Positions 33,813 to 42,121 of a stretch of 64,000 bases of DNA are shown one piece after another. The notes below the pieces were generated by a model that saw only the letters and a list, made by a program, of their open reading frames with translations, searched no databases and was not told the origin of the DNA. The position numbers and the translations under genes are program-made. The first letter of the stretch is position 1. Each line of letters starts with the position of its first letter. This stretch comes from Parasalinivibrio latis (GTDB lineage: Bacteria; Pseudomonadota; Gammaproteobacteria; Enterobacterales; Vibrionaceae): positions 2,356,001 through 2,420,000 of the forward strand of contig NZ_CP098812.1 in assembly GCF_036825535.1 (NCBI RefSeq). The letters are read 5' to 3'.

Positions 33813-33955
33813 TATAATACGAGGAAATGTTTAACCATCTGTTTTTAATATATATATGACTCTACCCACTTACATTAACCCAAGCTGTTCGTAAACAAAA
33901 CTAAACATTTTATTTCCTGATTTGGAAGTGTGATGAATATTTATTCATCATTTTT
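33813..33955 (+). ncRNA. Candidate small RNA or terminated gdhA leader
   Basis: A perfect -10 TATAAT at 33813 is followed by about 110 bp without a real gene. A terminator then follows: an 8-bp stem TGATGAAT / ATTCATCA with ATTT loop and five T (33931-33955). The predicted transcript is roughly 130 nt. No good -35 (CTCAAT at proper distance) weakens the case. It lies about 100 bp before gdhA, so it may instead be a conditional leader. Confidence 0.35.
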
Positions 33956-34058
33956 AGGGCTGCAGGCATCTCCCTGATATAAAGGCTGTTGGATAAAAAA
34001 AAGACAATACACACAACATCCCCACCAGCAGTTTTTGCATTCATGACAGGAGTTAGCA

Positions 34059-35405
34059 ATGAACGAAGCGACACTTAAAGACGCCTTTTTGGCTCGTGTT
34101 GCCACCAACAACCCTAATCAGCCGGAGTATCTCCAGGCTGTAACTGAAGTGATTTCATCAATCTGGCCATTCGTTGAAAAAAATCCGCAGTACATCCAAG
34201 CCGGTATCCTTGACCGTCTGGTAGAGCCGGAAAGATTAATTCAGTTCAGAGTAAGCTGGGTTGATGACAACGGCAGGGTGAATGTTAACCGAGCTTTTCG
34301 CGTTCAGCACAACTCAGCTATTGGTCCCTACAAAGGAGGAATGCGATTCCACCCTTCAGTTAACTCTTCTGTACTCAAGTTCCTCGCGTTTGAGCAGACG
34401 TTTAAAAATGCCCTTACCACTCTCCCAATGGGTGGTGGAAAGGGTGGCAGTGATTTTGACCCTAAGGGAAAAAGTGACAACGAAATCATGCGGTTCTGCC
34501 AGGCGTTGATGTTTGAACTTCACCGTCATCTTGGTGCTGATACCGATGTTCCCGCCGGAGACATCGGTGTAGGAGCACGCGAAGTCGGCTTCATGGCTGG
34601 TATGATGAAAAAGCTTTCAAACAGTGCCGAATGTGTCTTCACGGGTAAGGGCCTGTCATTTGGTGGCAGCTTGATTCGACCAGAAGCAACCGGCTATGGC
34701 CTGCTCTATTTTGTGGAAGCCATGCTTAAAGAAAAAGGCCAGATCTTGGCAGGTAAGCGAGTTGGTGTGTCAGGTTCCGGCAATGTAGCCCAATATGCTA
34801 TCGAAAAAGCCATGCAAATGGGCGGAAGGGTAATTACCGCCTCTGACTCTTGTGGCACCGTCTATGATCCGGATGGTTTTACTCAGGAAAAACTCGCACG
34901 GTTAATGGAAATCAAAAACGTGCAGCGTGGACGCGTTGCCGATTACGCCCATGAATTGGGTCTGGCTTACACCAAGGGCGGCAAACCCTGGCAGTATGAA
35001 ATGGATGTAGCCTTGCCGTGTGCTACACAAAACGAACTGGACGGGCACGATGCTGAAACACTGGCAGGCAACGGCGTACAACTTGTGGCTGAAGGTGCAA
35101 ACATGCCGAGCACAGCTGAAGCTGTTTCCGTCTTCAACAATGTTGGTATTCTCTACGCGCCCGGAAAAGCGTCCAATGCTGGTGGCGTTGCCACATCCGG
35201 ATTGGAAATGAGCCAGAATGCCCTCCGCCTTGGATGGAGCAGAGAAGAGGTTGACCTGCGCCTTCAAGACATCATGCGCCGTATCCACGACACCTGTGCA
35301 GAGTATGGCAGGGATGAAAATGGCCGCATCAATTACGAGCAAGGGGCAAATATCGCCGGTTTCGTGAAAGTCGCTGATGCCATGTTGGCTCAGGGCGTTT
35401 GCTAA
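34059..35405 (+). CDS. gdhA: NADP-specific glutamate dehydrogenase
   Basis: A 448-residue enzyme making glutamate from 2-oxoglutarate and ammonium, about the length of E. coli GdhA (447). The active-site region is IGPYKGGMRFHPSVN and LPMGGGKGGSDFDPKGK (catalytic Lys in the latter), PAGDIGVGAREVGFM, and the nucleotide-binding GVSGSGNVAQYA. AGGAG precedes ATG 34059. It is followed by a terminator shared with the convergent msrA-like gene. Confidence 0.95.
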   Translation: MNEATLKDAFLARVATNNPNQPEYLQAVTEVISSIWPFVEKNPQYIQAGILDRLVEPERLIQFRVSWVDDNGRVNVNRAFRVQHNSAIGPYKGGMRFHPSVNSSVLKFLAFEQTFKNALTTLPMGGGKGGSDFDPKGKSDNEIMRFCQALMFELHRHLGADTDVPAGDIGVGAREVGFMAGMMKKLSNSAECVFTGKGLSFGGSLIRPEATGYGLLYFVEAMLKEKGQILAGKRVGVSGSGNVAQYAIEKAMQMGGRVITASDSCGTVYDPDGFTQEKLARLMEIKNVQRGRVADYAHELGLAYTKGGKPWQYEMDVALPCATQNELDGHDAETLAGNGVQLVAEGANMPSTAEAVSVFNNVGILYAPGKASNAGGVATSGLEMSQNALRLGWSREEVDLRLQDIMRRIHDTCAEYGRDENGRINYEQGANIAGFVKVADAMLAQGVC

Positions 35406-35414
35406 AAAGCCTTC

Positions 35415-35440
35415 AAAGGCTCGTGTCAGACGGGCCTTTT
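35415..35440 (+). terminator. gdhA terminator
   Basis: AAAGGC-T-CGT pairs with ACG-G-GCCTTT, followed by TTTT. It overlaps the last codons of the convergent msrA-like gene. Confidence 0.7.
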
Positions 35441-35962
35441 CATCGAACCTGTTTGTTGCTCTTCGATGATCGACCTACGCTCTTCCGCTACCTTCTCATT
35501 GAAATTTTCCAGTAACGTCTTCAACTTGGGGACAATTCTCACCTGACAAAAAGGTTTTCCAGGATCTGCATAGAAGTAGTCCTGCATCTTTGAATCAGAG
35601 GGTTTAAATTCGGCAAATTCACAGACTTCGGTAAGCAGAGGATCCGAAAAATCTGCCTGTAATGCCTTTACTGCTTCATTTGCTCGCGCCAAATCTCTTT
35701 TTGCTGTTACATAAACTGCCGAGCGGTACCTCTCCCGCAGGGAATGATGTGAAGTGGCACTATGAGTATGAACATGGATTTCAATCAGGTCGTGCAATGA
35801 AATATGGTTTGCATCATAAGTAACCAAAACGCCTTCAACAAAGGTATCATTTTCGGTTGTCGGAGCAACCCAACCCTGAACGACATCGCTCACCCCCTTA
35901 AGGGAGCGAAACACAGCTTCCATACACCAGTAACAACTCCCGCTAAAAGCAACCTGACTCAT
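35426..35962 (-). CDS. msrA: Divergent peptide-methionine sulfoxide reductase MsrA
   Basis: A 178-residue MsrA-fold protein reducing methionine-S-sulfoxide in proteins. The active site reads SGSCYWCMEAVF with the nucleophilic Cys at residue 10; typical MsrA has GGCFWC. The usual YAGG segment is replaced by QGWVAPTTE, and the conserved HxxSxT-like part is HSATSHHSLRERYRSAVYV, near consensus. C-terminal resolving cysteines are not at the usual places, though C127 and C150 (VCEFAEF, PFCQVRI) are candidates. It belongs to an atypical subgroup; enzyme function is likely but less certain than for standard MsrA. Confidence 0.75.
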   Translation of the reverse strand: MSQVAFSGSCYWCMEAVFRSLKGVSDVVQGWVAPTTENDTFVEGVLVTYDANHISLHDLIEIHVHTHSATSHHSLRERYRSAVYVTAKRDLARANEAVKALQADFSDPLLTEVCEFAEFKPSDSKMQDYFYADPGKPFCQVRIVPKLKTLLENFNEKVAEERRSIIEEQQTGSMKRPV

Positions 35963-36010
35963 GCGTTACCCTCTGAAATTGTGTTGATTAGACCGGATAA
36001 GGTTGCCGCT

Positions 36011-36598
36011 TTATTTCACCGTTCTTAAACCGAACATCTGACAGTACTTTTCCAAATCCTCTTCAATGTAGAGATCACTGCCTGCCCGGGAGATACGAAT
36101 TGAGCGTGATTTACTCGAGTGTTCCAGCCAGATGGTGTAGATAATTGCGTTAAACACACCGGATTTCTCTGACTCTTTCTTAACCTTTAGACCTTTGTAG
36201 CCGGATATTCGTTCTTTCCACCGGGTTGTTCCAAACAGGTTTCGGTAGTTACACTCCACAGTCTTGGCGGTGATTTCCAATGTTCCAGTCACTTTCAGCT
36301 GATCCAGCCCTAATACAAACAATATACAACCGAGTACCAACCAGATTGCGTTAACCCACCCAAGCAGGTAAAAATCAGCCGCCATAACAGCTTGCACAAA
36401 CTGAGTAAGGGGTTCGAGCCCGACCATCACTGCAAGGATAATTCCTACCCAACCAATCCACTTGGAGCCGGATATAACGTAGCTTGCAGGGAGCTTGGCG
36501 AGGTTATTCCTGCTGTTTCCTTTTAGAGTCAGTATGTAGAAGCGAAGCAATGGGAAACCTCTTGGTTTAGGCAATAATAAACCATGGTAACAAAGCAC
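36011..36598 (-). CDS. Membrane protein of unknown function
   Basis: Up to 195 residues with two hydrophobic segments (about residues 47-65 and 79-98) and a C-terminal cytoplasmic domain of about 95 residues rich in beta strands (TGTLEITAKTVECNYRNLFG), similar in feel to bacterial PH-like domains. The start is unclear: ATG 36598 has no ribosome site, while a TTG at 36550 follows AGAGG at good distance. It diverges from the trmY-like gene. No family identified with confidence. Confidence 0.55.
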   Translation of the reverse strand: MLCYHGLLLPKPRGFPLLRFYILTLKGNSRNNLAKLPASYVISGSKWIGWVGIILAVMVGLEPLTQFVQAVMAADFYLLGWVNAIWLVLGCILFVLGLDQLKVTGTLEITAKTVECNYRNLFGTTRWKERISGYKGLKVKKESEKSGVFNAIIYTIWLEHSSKSRSIRISRAGSDLYIEEDLEKYCQMFGLRTVK

Positions 36599-36703
36599 CT
36601 ATGTGACGTTCTACTTTCCCTGTTGGAGCCAGTGCCGTTTTGGCATTATCATACTCCAGCCTTATTTACGGCCATCAGGCCGCCTGCAAGAAAGAGACAA
36701 TTA

Positions 36704-37303
36704 ATGAGAGCTTTTGTAGTTAGAGCCCGAGCCGCCTCCACAGACAAGAACACTTTTTTGGCATCCGTTGGTCAGGAAGCGCATGGTGAGATCCTTGCCC
36801 ATGTACTGATGAACGCCATTTTCACCGCCCAATCGCATCGTGATGACATCGTGGTTTACCTGGTAATGGAAGCCACCAATGACTATTCCCGGACCATTCG
36901 TTTTGAATCCAGCCTGTTGCGTAATATCGGTGGGTTCCATGAGCAGGCGCTGATTGAAAAGATTGCCAATGCCTTGGGTGCGTCTGTCAGCATGGGCAAG
37001 GAAGAACACCGTGAGGTAGAGTCCGGCATAACAGTCGAAACTATAAGCTTTGAGAAACTGGTAAAGCGCCTGGCAGAAGACTATCAACTTTACCTGTTGG
37101 ATAAAAAAGGCACTTCATTCCGCGAGCAGGAAATTACCGGCAACCCGTGCTTCCTGCTGACAGACCACATCCCGATGCCGAAAAAGACACTTCCGACCCT
37201 GAAGCGCCTTAACACCCAGCATATCAGCCTGGGGCCGAAGATGTTGTTTGCTTCCCAGTGCGTGACCCTTATTCAGAACGAACTGGATATTCGTGGTTAC
37301 TGA
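36704..37303 (+). CDS. trmY: TrmY-like tRNA pseudouridine methyltransferase (DUF358)
   Basis: A 199-residue SPOUT-type methyltransferase. It begins MRAFVVRARAAS and contains ILAHVLMNAIFTAQSHRDDIVVYLVME, then PCFLLTDHIPMPK and ISLGPKMLFASQCVTLIQNELD; the last segment forms the SAM-binding knot. In archaea TrmY methylates N1 of pseudouridine 54 in tRNA. Bacterial homologues occur, for example in Vibrio-type genomes, but their substrate is less certain. Upstream in-frame sequence reaches 36584, but the family start and AAGAGA support ATG 36704. Confidence 0.82.
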   Translation: MRAFVVRARAASTDKNTFLASVGQEAHGEILAHVLMNAIFTAQSHRDDIVVYLVMEATNDYSRTIRFESSLLRNIGGFHEQALIEKIANALGASVSMGKEEHREVESGITVETISFEKLVKRLAEDYQLYLLDKKGTSFREQEITGNPCFLLTDHIPMPKKTLPTLKRLNTQHISLGPKMLFASQCVTLIQNELDIRGY

Positions 37304-37315
37304 TTACAACTGCGA

Positions 37316-38245
37316 TTAAACGAGAGAGGCTTGGATCGTTCTGAGGATATCGTCAGCCAATTGGTGGCTGGCGATATTGCGGTTAACCACCCGGGTATCC
37401 AACCGGCCTGATTCAGCGACCCGCAACCAATCCGCAACCATATGTTCAAACCCTTTTCCTGCCAGCATTGGCGTCCAGTCTTTCAGCGCTAGGCGGGTTT
37501 CGGTATTTTCCTTCCAGCACTTCCCTTCTACAAAAGAATCAAATTCATAAGCCCGGTTTTGGTACGTCGCAGCCACCCTTTCGGTGGTTCTGCCAAACTG
37601 CCGATTCATTGATGCTTGAATAAGTGTGTTTCCCGCCTGCCACTGTACATCCAGACGGGCAAGACTGGAGCCCTGCATATGGTGGGTAATACAGACATCT
37701 TCAACATTCGCCCTGGCATTCAGGTTTACGCTATCGAGGGGATGGATAAAGTCATCGAAAATAAAAGTGCGGAGCTCACCCGGCAGGTCGAACCGGTGTT
37801 TTTCCCATCGCAGGGAAAACAGGTCTCCACACTCGCCGTTCGCTAACTCCGGTACATAATGATTAAACAGCGGAATATGGCGTCGGTTGAATCCGATATA
37901 CAGGGGTTGGTTGCGCTTTTCAGCCAACTCGTAAAGTTGTTCAACACTGTTTGCATCATCAGCCAATGGCTTATCGACAAAGACCGGTATCCCTTGCTGC
38001 AAAAAGAATGAAGCAATTTCAACGTGGGCCCGTGTTGCAGCATGGATCATCACCGCATCAACACCCAGTTTGGGTAATTCCCGGTAGTCAGTCGTATATT
38101 CCGCAATACGGTATTTCTGAGCAAGCTCCTTCACGGAAGCCTGAGAACGCGTACAGAAAACGAGTTCAAGGTTCTCTAAAGTCGTAATTACCGGAAGATA
38201 TGCTTTCCGGGCAATGTCCCCTAACCCAACGATACCGATTTTCAT
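37316..38245 (-). CDS. Gfo/Idh/MocA-family oxidoreductase
   Basis: A 309-residue NAD(P)-dependent oxidoreductase. The Rossmann motif VGLGDIARKAYLPVI is at about residues 5-19, VDAVMIHAATRAHVEIA at about 64-80, and the signature VFVDKPLADD (EKP variant) at about 89-98. GFNRRHIPLF matches the MviM-like subgroup. The substrate may be a sugar or inositol derivative but cannot be decided. It converges with the trmY-like gene, leaving 12 bp between the stops. Confidence 0.85.
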   Translation of the reverse strand: MKIGIVGLGDIARKAYLPVITTLENLELVFCTRSQASVKELAQKYRIAEYTTDYRELPKLGVDAVMIHAATRAHVEIASFFLQQGIPVFVDKPLADDANSVEQLYELAEKRNQPLYIGFNRRHIPLFNHYVPELANGECGDLFSLRWEKHRFDLPGELRTFIFDDFIHPLDSVNLNARANVEDVCITHHMQGSSLARLDVQWQAGNTLIQASMNRQFGRTTERVAATYQNRAYEFDSFVEGKCWKENTETRLALKDWTPMLAGKGFEHMVADWLRVAESGRLDTRVVNRNIASHQLADDILRTIQASLV

Positions 38246-38508
38246 TCTGACCCTGTCCTTTTGCTCTTTTGATTAAGGCCATATTGTGCCATCAATCAGG
38301 GGATTACAAGGTACTTCCCACCCGCTATTCAATGCGAATTCATTCCATCCAACAAAACAACTAACCAGAGTCATAATCAAGATAAATGGCTGTTTTCCTT
38401 ATAATTACAACCACTCACTTTCTTTCAGATTCCTTTAGTTTTGCTCACTTTACGCTGACATTGACTGCGACCTGACCGCTAGTATCGCTTTCATATCTTA
38501 CTCAGCGG

Positions 38509-39666
38509 ATGTTTACCTTGAAAAAGCTCACTTATACCTCTTTGTTAGCACTGGCTTTGACCGGATGTGGCGGAAGCGATGGCGGCTCAGAATCAAAGCC
38601 ATCTTCTTCTGTAAACGCTGCCTACGGTTCAATATCGCAACTTGATGAAAGCAACCAACGCATCACAGTTAATGGACAGAGCTTTGCTGTGAATTCCATT
38701 CAGTTAGGTAACAATTCACTGTCATTCGATGAACTGGAAAACAACGTTACTGTTAAGGTAAAAACTGCCACACGCTTTGGTGCCGCCGTACAGGTAGACC
38801 CAACTTTAGTAGGCCAGGTAACTTCCATTGATACGGAAAGCAATACGCTGGTGGTTAACGGCATTCACCTTCACTTTACCAACCTAAGCCGGCATATCCA
38901 GCTCAATGACTGGGTGATGGTTTCATCATTGCCAACAGCCAACGCCGGATACCACGTATTGTCTGTGGTGAAGCTGGATACTGCACCACATGCCGGTGAA
39001 ATAGAAGGACTGGTTGCCAACCTGACAAAGTCAACATTCACTATTGGTGCTACCAAAATTAATTACGCCAATGCAACCATCCAGGAAGGTTTGTCCCTGC
39101 ACAACGCGTTATGGGTAGAAGTTGACGGTTTTTATGAACCAACTTCCCGCGAATTTCGCGCCAACTACATTTCACGTGCTGATCTGAGTGATGTCACCGG
39201 GGATAGCGAAATCGAAGGCGTCATAACATGGGTAGCGAACGATTATTCATCGTTTGATGTTAACTACCGCGTTCGATTTGCGGTGAATGCTGCCACCGAT
39301 TTTGACGATGACGGCACAAAAACTGATCTTCGTCCCGGCCGTCTGGTAGAAGTTGAATCAAGCCAATCTGGCGATACCCGAATGGCAACAGAAGTGGAGT
39401 TCGAAGACTGGGATTTTGATGACATGGACGATGCCTGGGACACATTGGAATTTGAGCGTACTGGTATTATTGAAGAATTTGAATCAGGCAACACCACAAC
39501 AGTGCTGCTCAAATCCGGCATGAGCAATATCGTACTGACCCTCGACCGAATGACTGAAATTGAAGACGGCCCTTTGCACAACCTGTTCGGCCGTGAAGTA
39601 GAAGTGGAAGGTATCAAGATTGGCGAAACCTTTCTGGCTCGCGAGATTGAAGCGTCAGACGATTGA
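38509..39666 (+). CDS. DUF5666 repeat lipoprotein
   Basis: A 385-residue outer-membrane-type lipoprotein. The lipobox LALTGC puts the lipidated Cys at about residue 20, followed by a Gly/Ser linker. The mature part repeats a small beta-barrel unit of DUF5666 type: segments such as VGQVTSIDTESNTLVVNGI and GEIEGLVANLTKSTFTIG and IEGVITWVANDYSSFDVN recur with about 60-70 residue spacing. An acidic stretch FEDWDFDDMDDAWDTLEFE lies near 305-323. Function is unknown; probably a cell-surface structural or binding protein. Confidence 0.8.
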   Translation: MFTLKKLTYTSLLALALTGCGGSDGGSESKPSSSVNAAYGSISQLDESNQRITVNGQSFAVNSIQLGNNSLSFDELENNVTVKVKTATRFGAAVQVDPTLVGQVTSIDTESNTLVVNGIHLHFTNLSRHIQLNDWVMVSSLPTANAGYHVLSVVKLDTAPHAGEIEGLVANLTKSTFTIGATKINYANATIQEGLSLHNALWVEVDGFYEPTSREFRANYISRADLSDVTGDSEIEGVITWVANDYSSFDVNYRVRFAVNAATDFDDDGTKTDLRPGRLVEVESSQSGDTRMATEVEFEDWDFDDMDDAWDTLEFERTGIIEEFESGNTTTVLLKSGMSNIVLTLDRMTEIEDGPLHNLFGREVEVEGIKIGETFLAREIEASDD

Positions 39667-39694
39667 TTTCTGCTTAAAGTATATGTGAAATCTG

Positions 39695-39727
39695 CGCCAT
39701 CCCCACTCTGGTGAGGATGGCGTTTTT
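39695..39727. terminator. Terminator between DUF5666 and SIMPL genes
   Basis: Perfect stem CGCCATCC / GGATGGCG with a 12-nt loop and TTTTT on the plus strand. Placed between convergent genes. Confidence 0.85.
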
Positions 39728-39739
39728 ATACCTGTCAGG

Positions 39740-40453
39740 TTAATCAGAGAGGTAATACTCAACTGTCGAAACCACCCGGACTTTCTTGATATGCGGGTTG
39801 TTTTTATCCCTTGCAGTGATGACAAATTGCCCCTGTGAAGCGCGTTTGATTTTCCCCAGTTTGCTGTCTGAGTCTTCCGCAAACTTTCTGGCAACTTCCC
39901 GCGCATTCCGGGTGGCCTCCTCAACCATTGCCGGTTTTATCTCATTCAACCGGGTGAAGAGGTATTCAGTCTGGTATTCATAACCGCCGGTAAAGACTAT
40001 TCCTTGCTTGCCAAGCTCGGAGAGTTTTCCCATTACGGCTCGCACCGCCTTAATGTCTTTGGAGTATACCGTCACGGTTTGCTGGCCGGAAAAACGGAAA
40101 GTAACATTGTCATCGCCCCAACTCTGGGCCGATTTGTCCGTTACACTCGGGCTGGAAACAGAAATATCACCCGCCGGTATGCCGTTTTTTACTAAAAAGG
40201 CATCTATCTTCTGGGTACTTTCATCCAGGGTGTCATAGAGCTTCTCGAGATTATTGTCCGCGCCGGCAAACTGAATCGGCCAGATAACAATATCCGCCGG
40301 GTACTCCTGCTCCGACAGCCCTTTTACTGTCACGGTTCGCTCGTATTCCTTGATGTCCAATGCGGTACCTCCCAGCACCACGCCAAGCAGCACAAGCCCG
40401 GCACCCACAAGACCGCCAAGAAGCCCTGCACTGGCAATACTTTTCTTCTCCAT
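39740..40453 (-). CDS. SIMPL-domain (DUF541) membrane-anchored protein
   Basis: A 237-residue protein. One glycine-rich membrane anchor (about residues 9-30) is followed by an exported SIMPL/DUF541 domain: ERTVTVKGLSEQEYPADI (about 38-55), YDTLDESTQKIDAFLVKNGI, and EEATRNAREVARKFAEDSDSK. The C-terminus VRVVSTVEYYL is typical. Bacterial SIMPL proteins are reported in stress contexts, but the biochemical role is unknown. Confidence 0.85.
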   Translation of the reverse strand: MEKKSIASAGLLGGLVGAGLVLLGVVLGGTALDIKEYERTVTVKGLSEQEYPADIVIWPIQFAGADNNLEKLYDTLDESTQKIDAFLVKNGIPAGDISVSSPSVTDKSAQSWGDDNVTFRFSGQQTVTVYSKDIKAVRAVMGKLSELGKQGIVFTGGYEYQTEYLFTRLNEIKPAMVEEATRNAREVARKFAEDSDSKLGKIKRASQGQFVITARDKNNPHIKKVRVVSTVEYYLSD

Positions 40454-40627
40454 AATCTGTTTCCCAATCCGTTTAACTCACTCGATTTTAGGCGAAACCG
40501 GGGGATGAAAATTGCGTAGTGTGAGGCATTTTTCAACAGCGAGAGTCCTCAGAGATTCCATCCGTGCAACCACACAATGGTTAGCCGTTAACTATACTTT
40601 CCCTTCATCGAGTAAGGAGGCTCAGCC

Positions 40628-41380
40628 ATGACCCGAATTTCTGCATTCCTTTGTTTCTTGTTCACTGTCGTTTCCCTGTTAACTGTCAGGGCAATTGCCG
40701 GTGAAGCCGTCATTTATGACGTCAACGGTAACGCTTATGAAGGTTATTATTCACCGGCAGAGAAAGGCGCGCCGCTGGTGCTGTTAGTGCACGACTGGGA
40801 CGGTCTCACCGACTATGAAATCAAGCGGGCAGCCATGCTCAATGAACTGGGCTATTCCGTCTTTGCGGCCGACCTGTTCGGCAAAGGGATCCGCCCGACT
40901 GAGGTTAAAGACAAGCGGCAGCACACCGGAGAACTCTACAAAGACCGGGAGAAAATGCGGGCGATACTGAACGGTTCTGTCGCTAAAGCCGGGGAACTTG
41001 GGGCAAACACATCAAACCTTGTGGCTGCCGGGTACTGCTTTGGCGGTGCGGCCGTTTTGGAGCTTGCCCGTTCCGGCGCTGATCTTAAGGGTTTTGCAAC
41101 GTTTCACGGGGGTTTGATGACCCCGGAAGGACAGGACTACTCTCAGACAAAGGGGAAAATTCTGGTGTTGCACGGCAGCGCAGACACCGCCATTACGATG
41201 GATCAGTTTGCTGACTTAACTGAGCAATTGGAACAAGCCGGCATTTCCCATGAAATGATCACGTACAGCGGCGCACCCCATGCCTTTACCGTCTTTGGCA
41301 GCGACAGATACCGGAAAGATGCTGACCAGGCATCATGGGCACGGTTTAATGCGTTTCTGGAAGAAGTGACCGCAAAATAA
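40628..41380 (+). CDS. Exported dienelactone hydrolase-family protein
   Basis: A 250-residue alpha/beta hydrolase with a signal peptide ending near AIA-GE (about residue 25). The nucleophile is the Cys in AAGYCFGGAA, as in dienelactone hydrolases, the Asp is in HGSADTAI and the His in GAPHAFTVF. Export is unusual for classic dienelactone hydrolases but common for this DLH subgroup in marine bacteria. The substrate is unknown. AAGGAGG precedes ATG 40628. Confidence 0.87.
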   Translation: MTRISAFLCFLFTVVSLLTVRAIAGEAVIYDVNGNAYEGYYSPAEKGAPLVLLVHDWDGLTDYEIKRAAMLNELGYSVFAADLFGKGIRPTEVKDKRQHTGELYKDREKMRAILNGSVAKAGELGANTSNLVAAGYCFGGAAVLELARSGADLKGFATFHGGLMTPEGQDYSQTKGKILVLHGSADTAITMDQFADLTEQLEQAGISHEMITYSGAPHAFTVFGSDRYRKDADQASWARFNAFLEEVTAK

Positions 41381-41496
41381 GTAAACTTTTGCAATCTTTC
41401 TAAATCAAAATCGAATACCCGTTAAGGTTATTCAAGCTGCTATCCCGAATGGAAATCATCCGGGACAGTTCATTACAATTAAGTTTTCCTTTAAAG

Positions 41497-41991
41497 CTAA
41501 GAACAAAATGACACAGATGCTGGATTATTATCCCTAATATCAATACATTCTTGATTCGTGCATCGCAACACATCATTCAACTCATCTTCGGAATATTTCC
41601 TTTTAAGCTGACGGAGCATTTGTAGCGAAGTTTGGTAGTACTCGCACTTTTGATCTTCCAAAGTTTTAAAGTATTCCAACTGCTGTTTTGTTTTCGTCAA
41701 TTTGCTGGCTAAATTCCTCTCTTGTTGTCTCTCTTCAACAAGCCTTTCTTGAATTTCATCAATCAGTTCGTTGTTGTAATAAACATTACTAACCTTCAGT
41801 TTTTCTTCCTTAAACTTTACAGGGAAGTATTGCTTTTGAAATGTTACCAGCGGGTGAACATCTGTCTGCCAGAAGCCATCAAAATTCCAGAGAAATACAG
41901 CAATCGCGACTAAAGCTAGCAGCAATTTTGTCAAAGCTTGGAAAAAGCCACCACGGCAGGCTGGTTCAATTGGCCTATCTTCATTACTCAT
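41497..41991 (-). CDS. Membrane-anchored coiled-coil hypothetical protein
   Basis: A 164-residue protein with one membrane segment (about residues 20-39) and a charged helical region (about 75-138: ELIDEIQERLVEERQQERNL and onwards) likely to form a coiled coil. Four Cys occur in the C-terminal half. No family recognised. Single gene, reverse strand; the region downstream on that strand (41442-41465) has a stem TCCCG/CGGGA without T-run. Confidence 0.6.
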   Translation of the reverse strand: MSNEDRPIEPACRGGFFQALTKLLLALVAIAVFLWNFDGFWQTDVHPLVTFQKQYFPVKFKEEKLKVSNVYYNNELIDEIQERLVEERQQERNLASKLTKTKQQLEYFKTLEDQKCEYYQTSLQMLRQLKRKYSEDELNDVLRCTNQECIDIRDNNPASVSFCS

Positions 41992-42121
41992 TGTTGAATC
42001 CAGAAATGCATTGAAAAAGGAAATACATCATACAAATAAAATTCCGTATATCAATGAAATCATGCACTAACGTAAATGGTAATGAGCGTAATACATCCAA
42101 CTGAACCAGCTCTGTGTGAGT

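Larger units (their letters stand above)
33376..34058. other. Long intergenic region, PEP-CTERM gene to gdhA
   Basis: About 680 bp, AT-rich. It holds the sigma-54-like site for the PEP-CTERM gene (33441-33456), a -10 box TATAAT (33813-33818), and a strong hairpin with T-run (33931-33955) that together could delimit a small RNA or gdhA leader. The rest (33460-33800) shows no clear signal. Confidence 0.5.
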
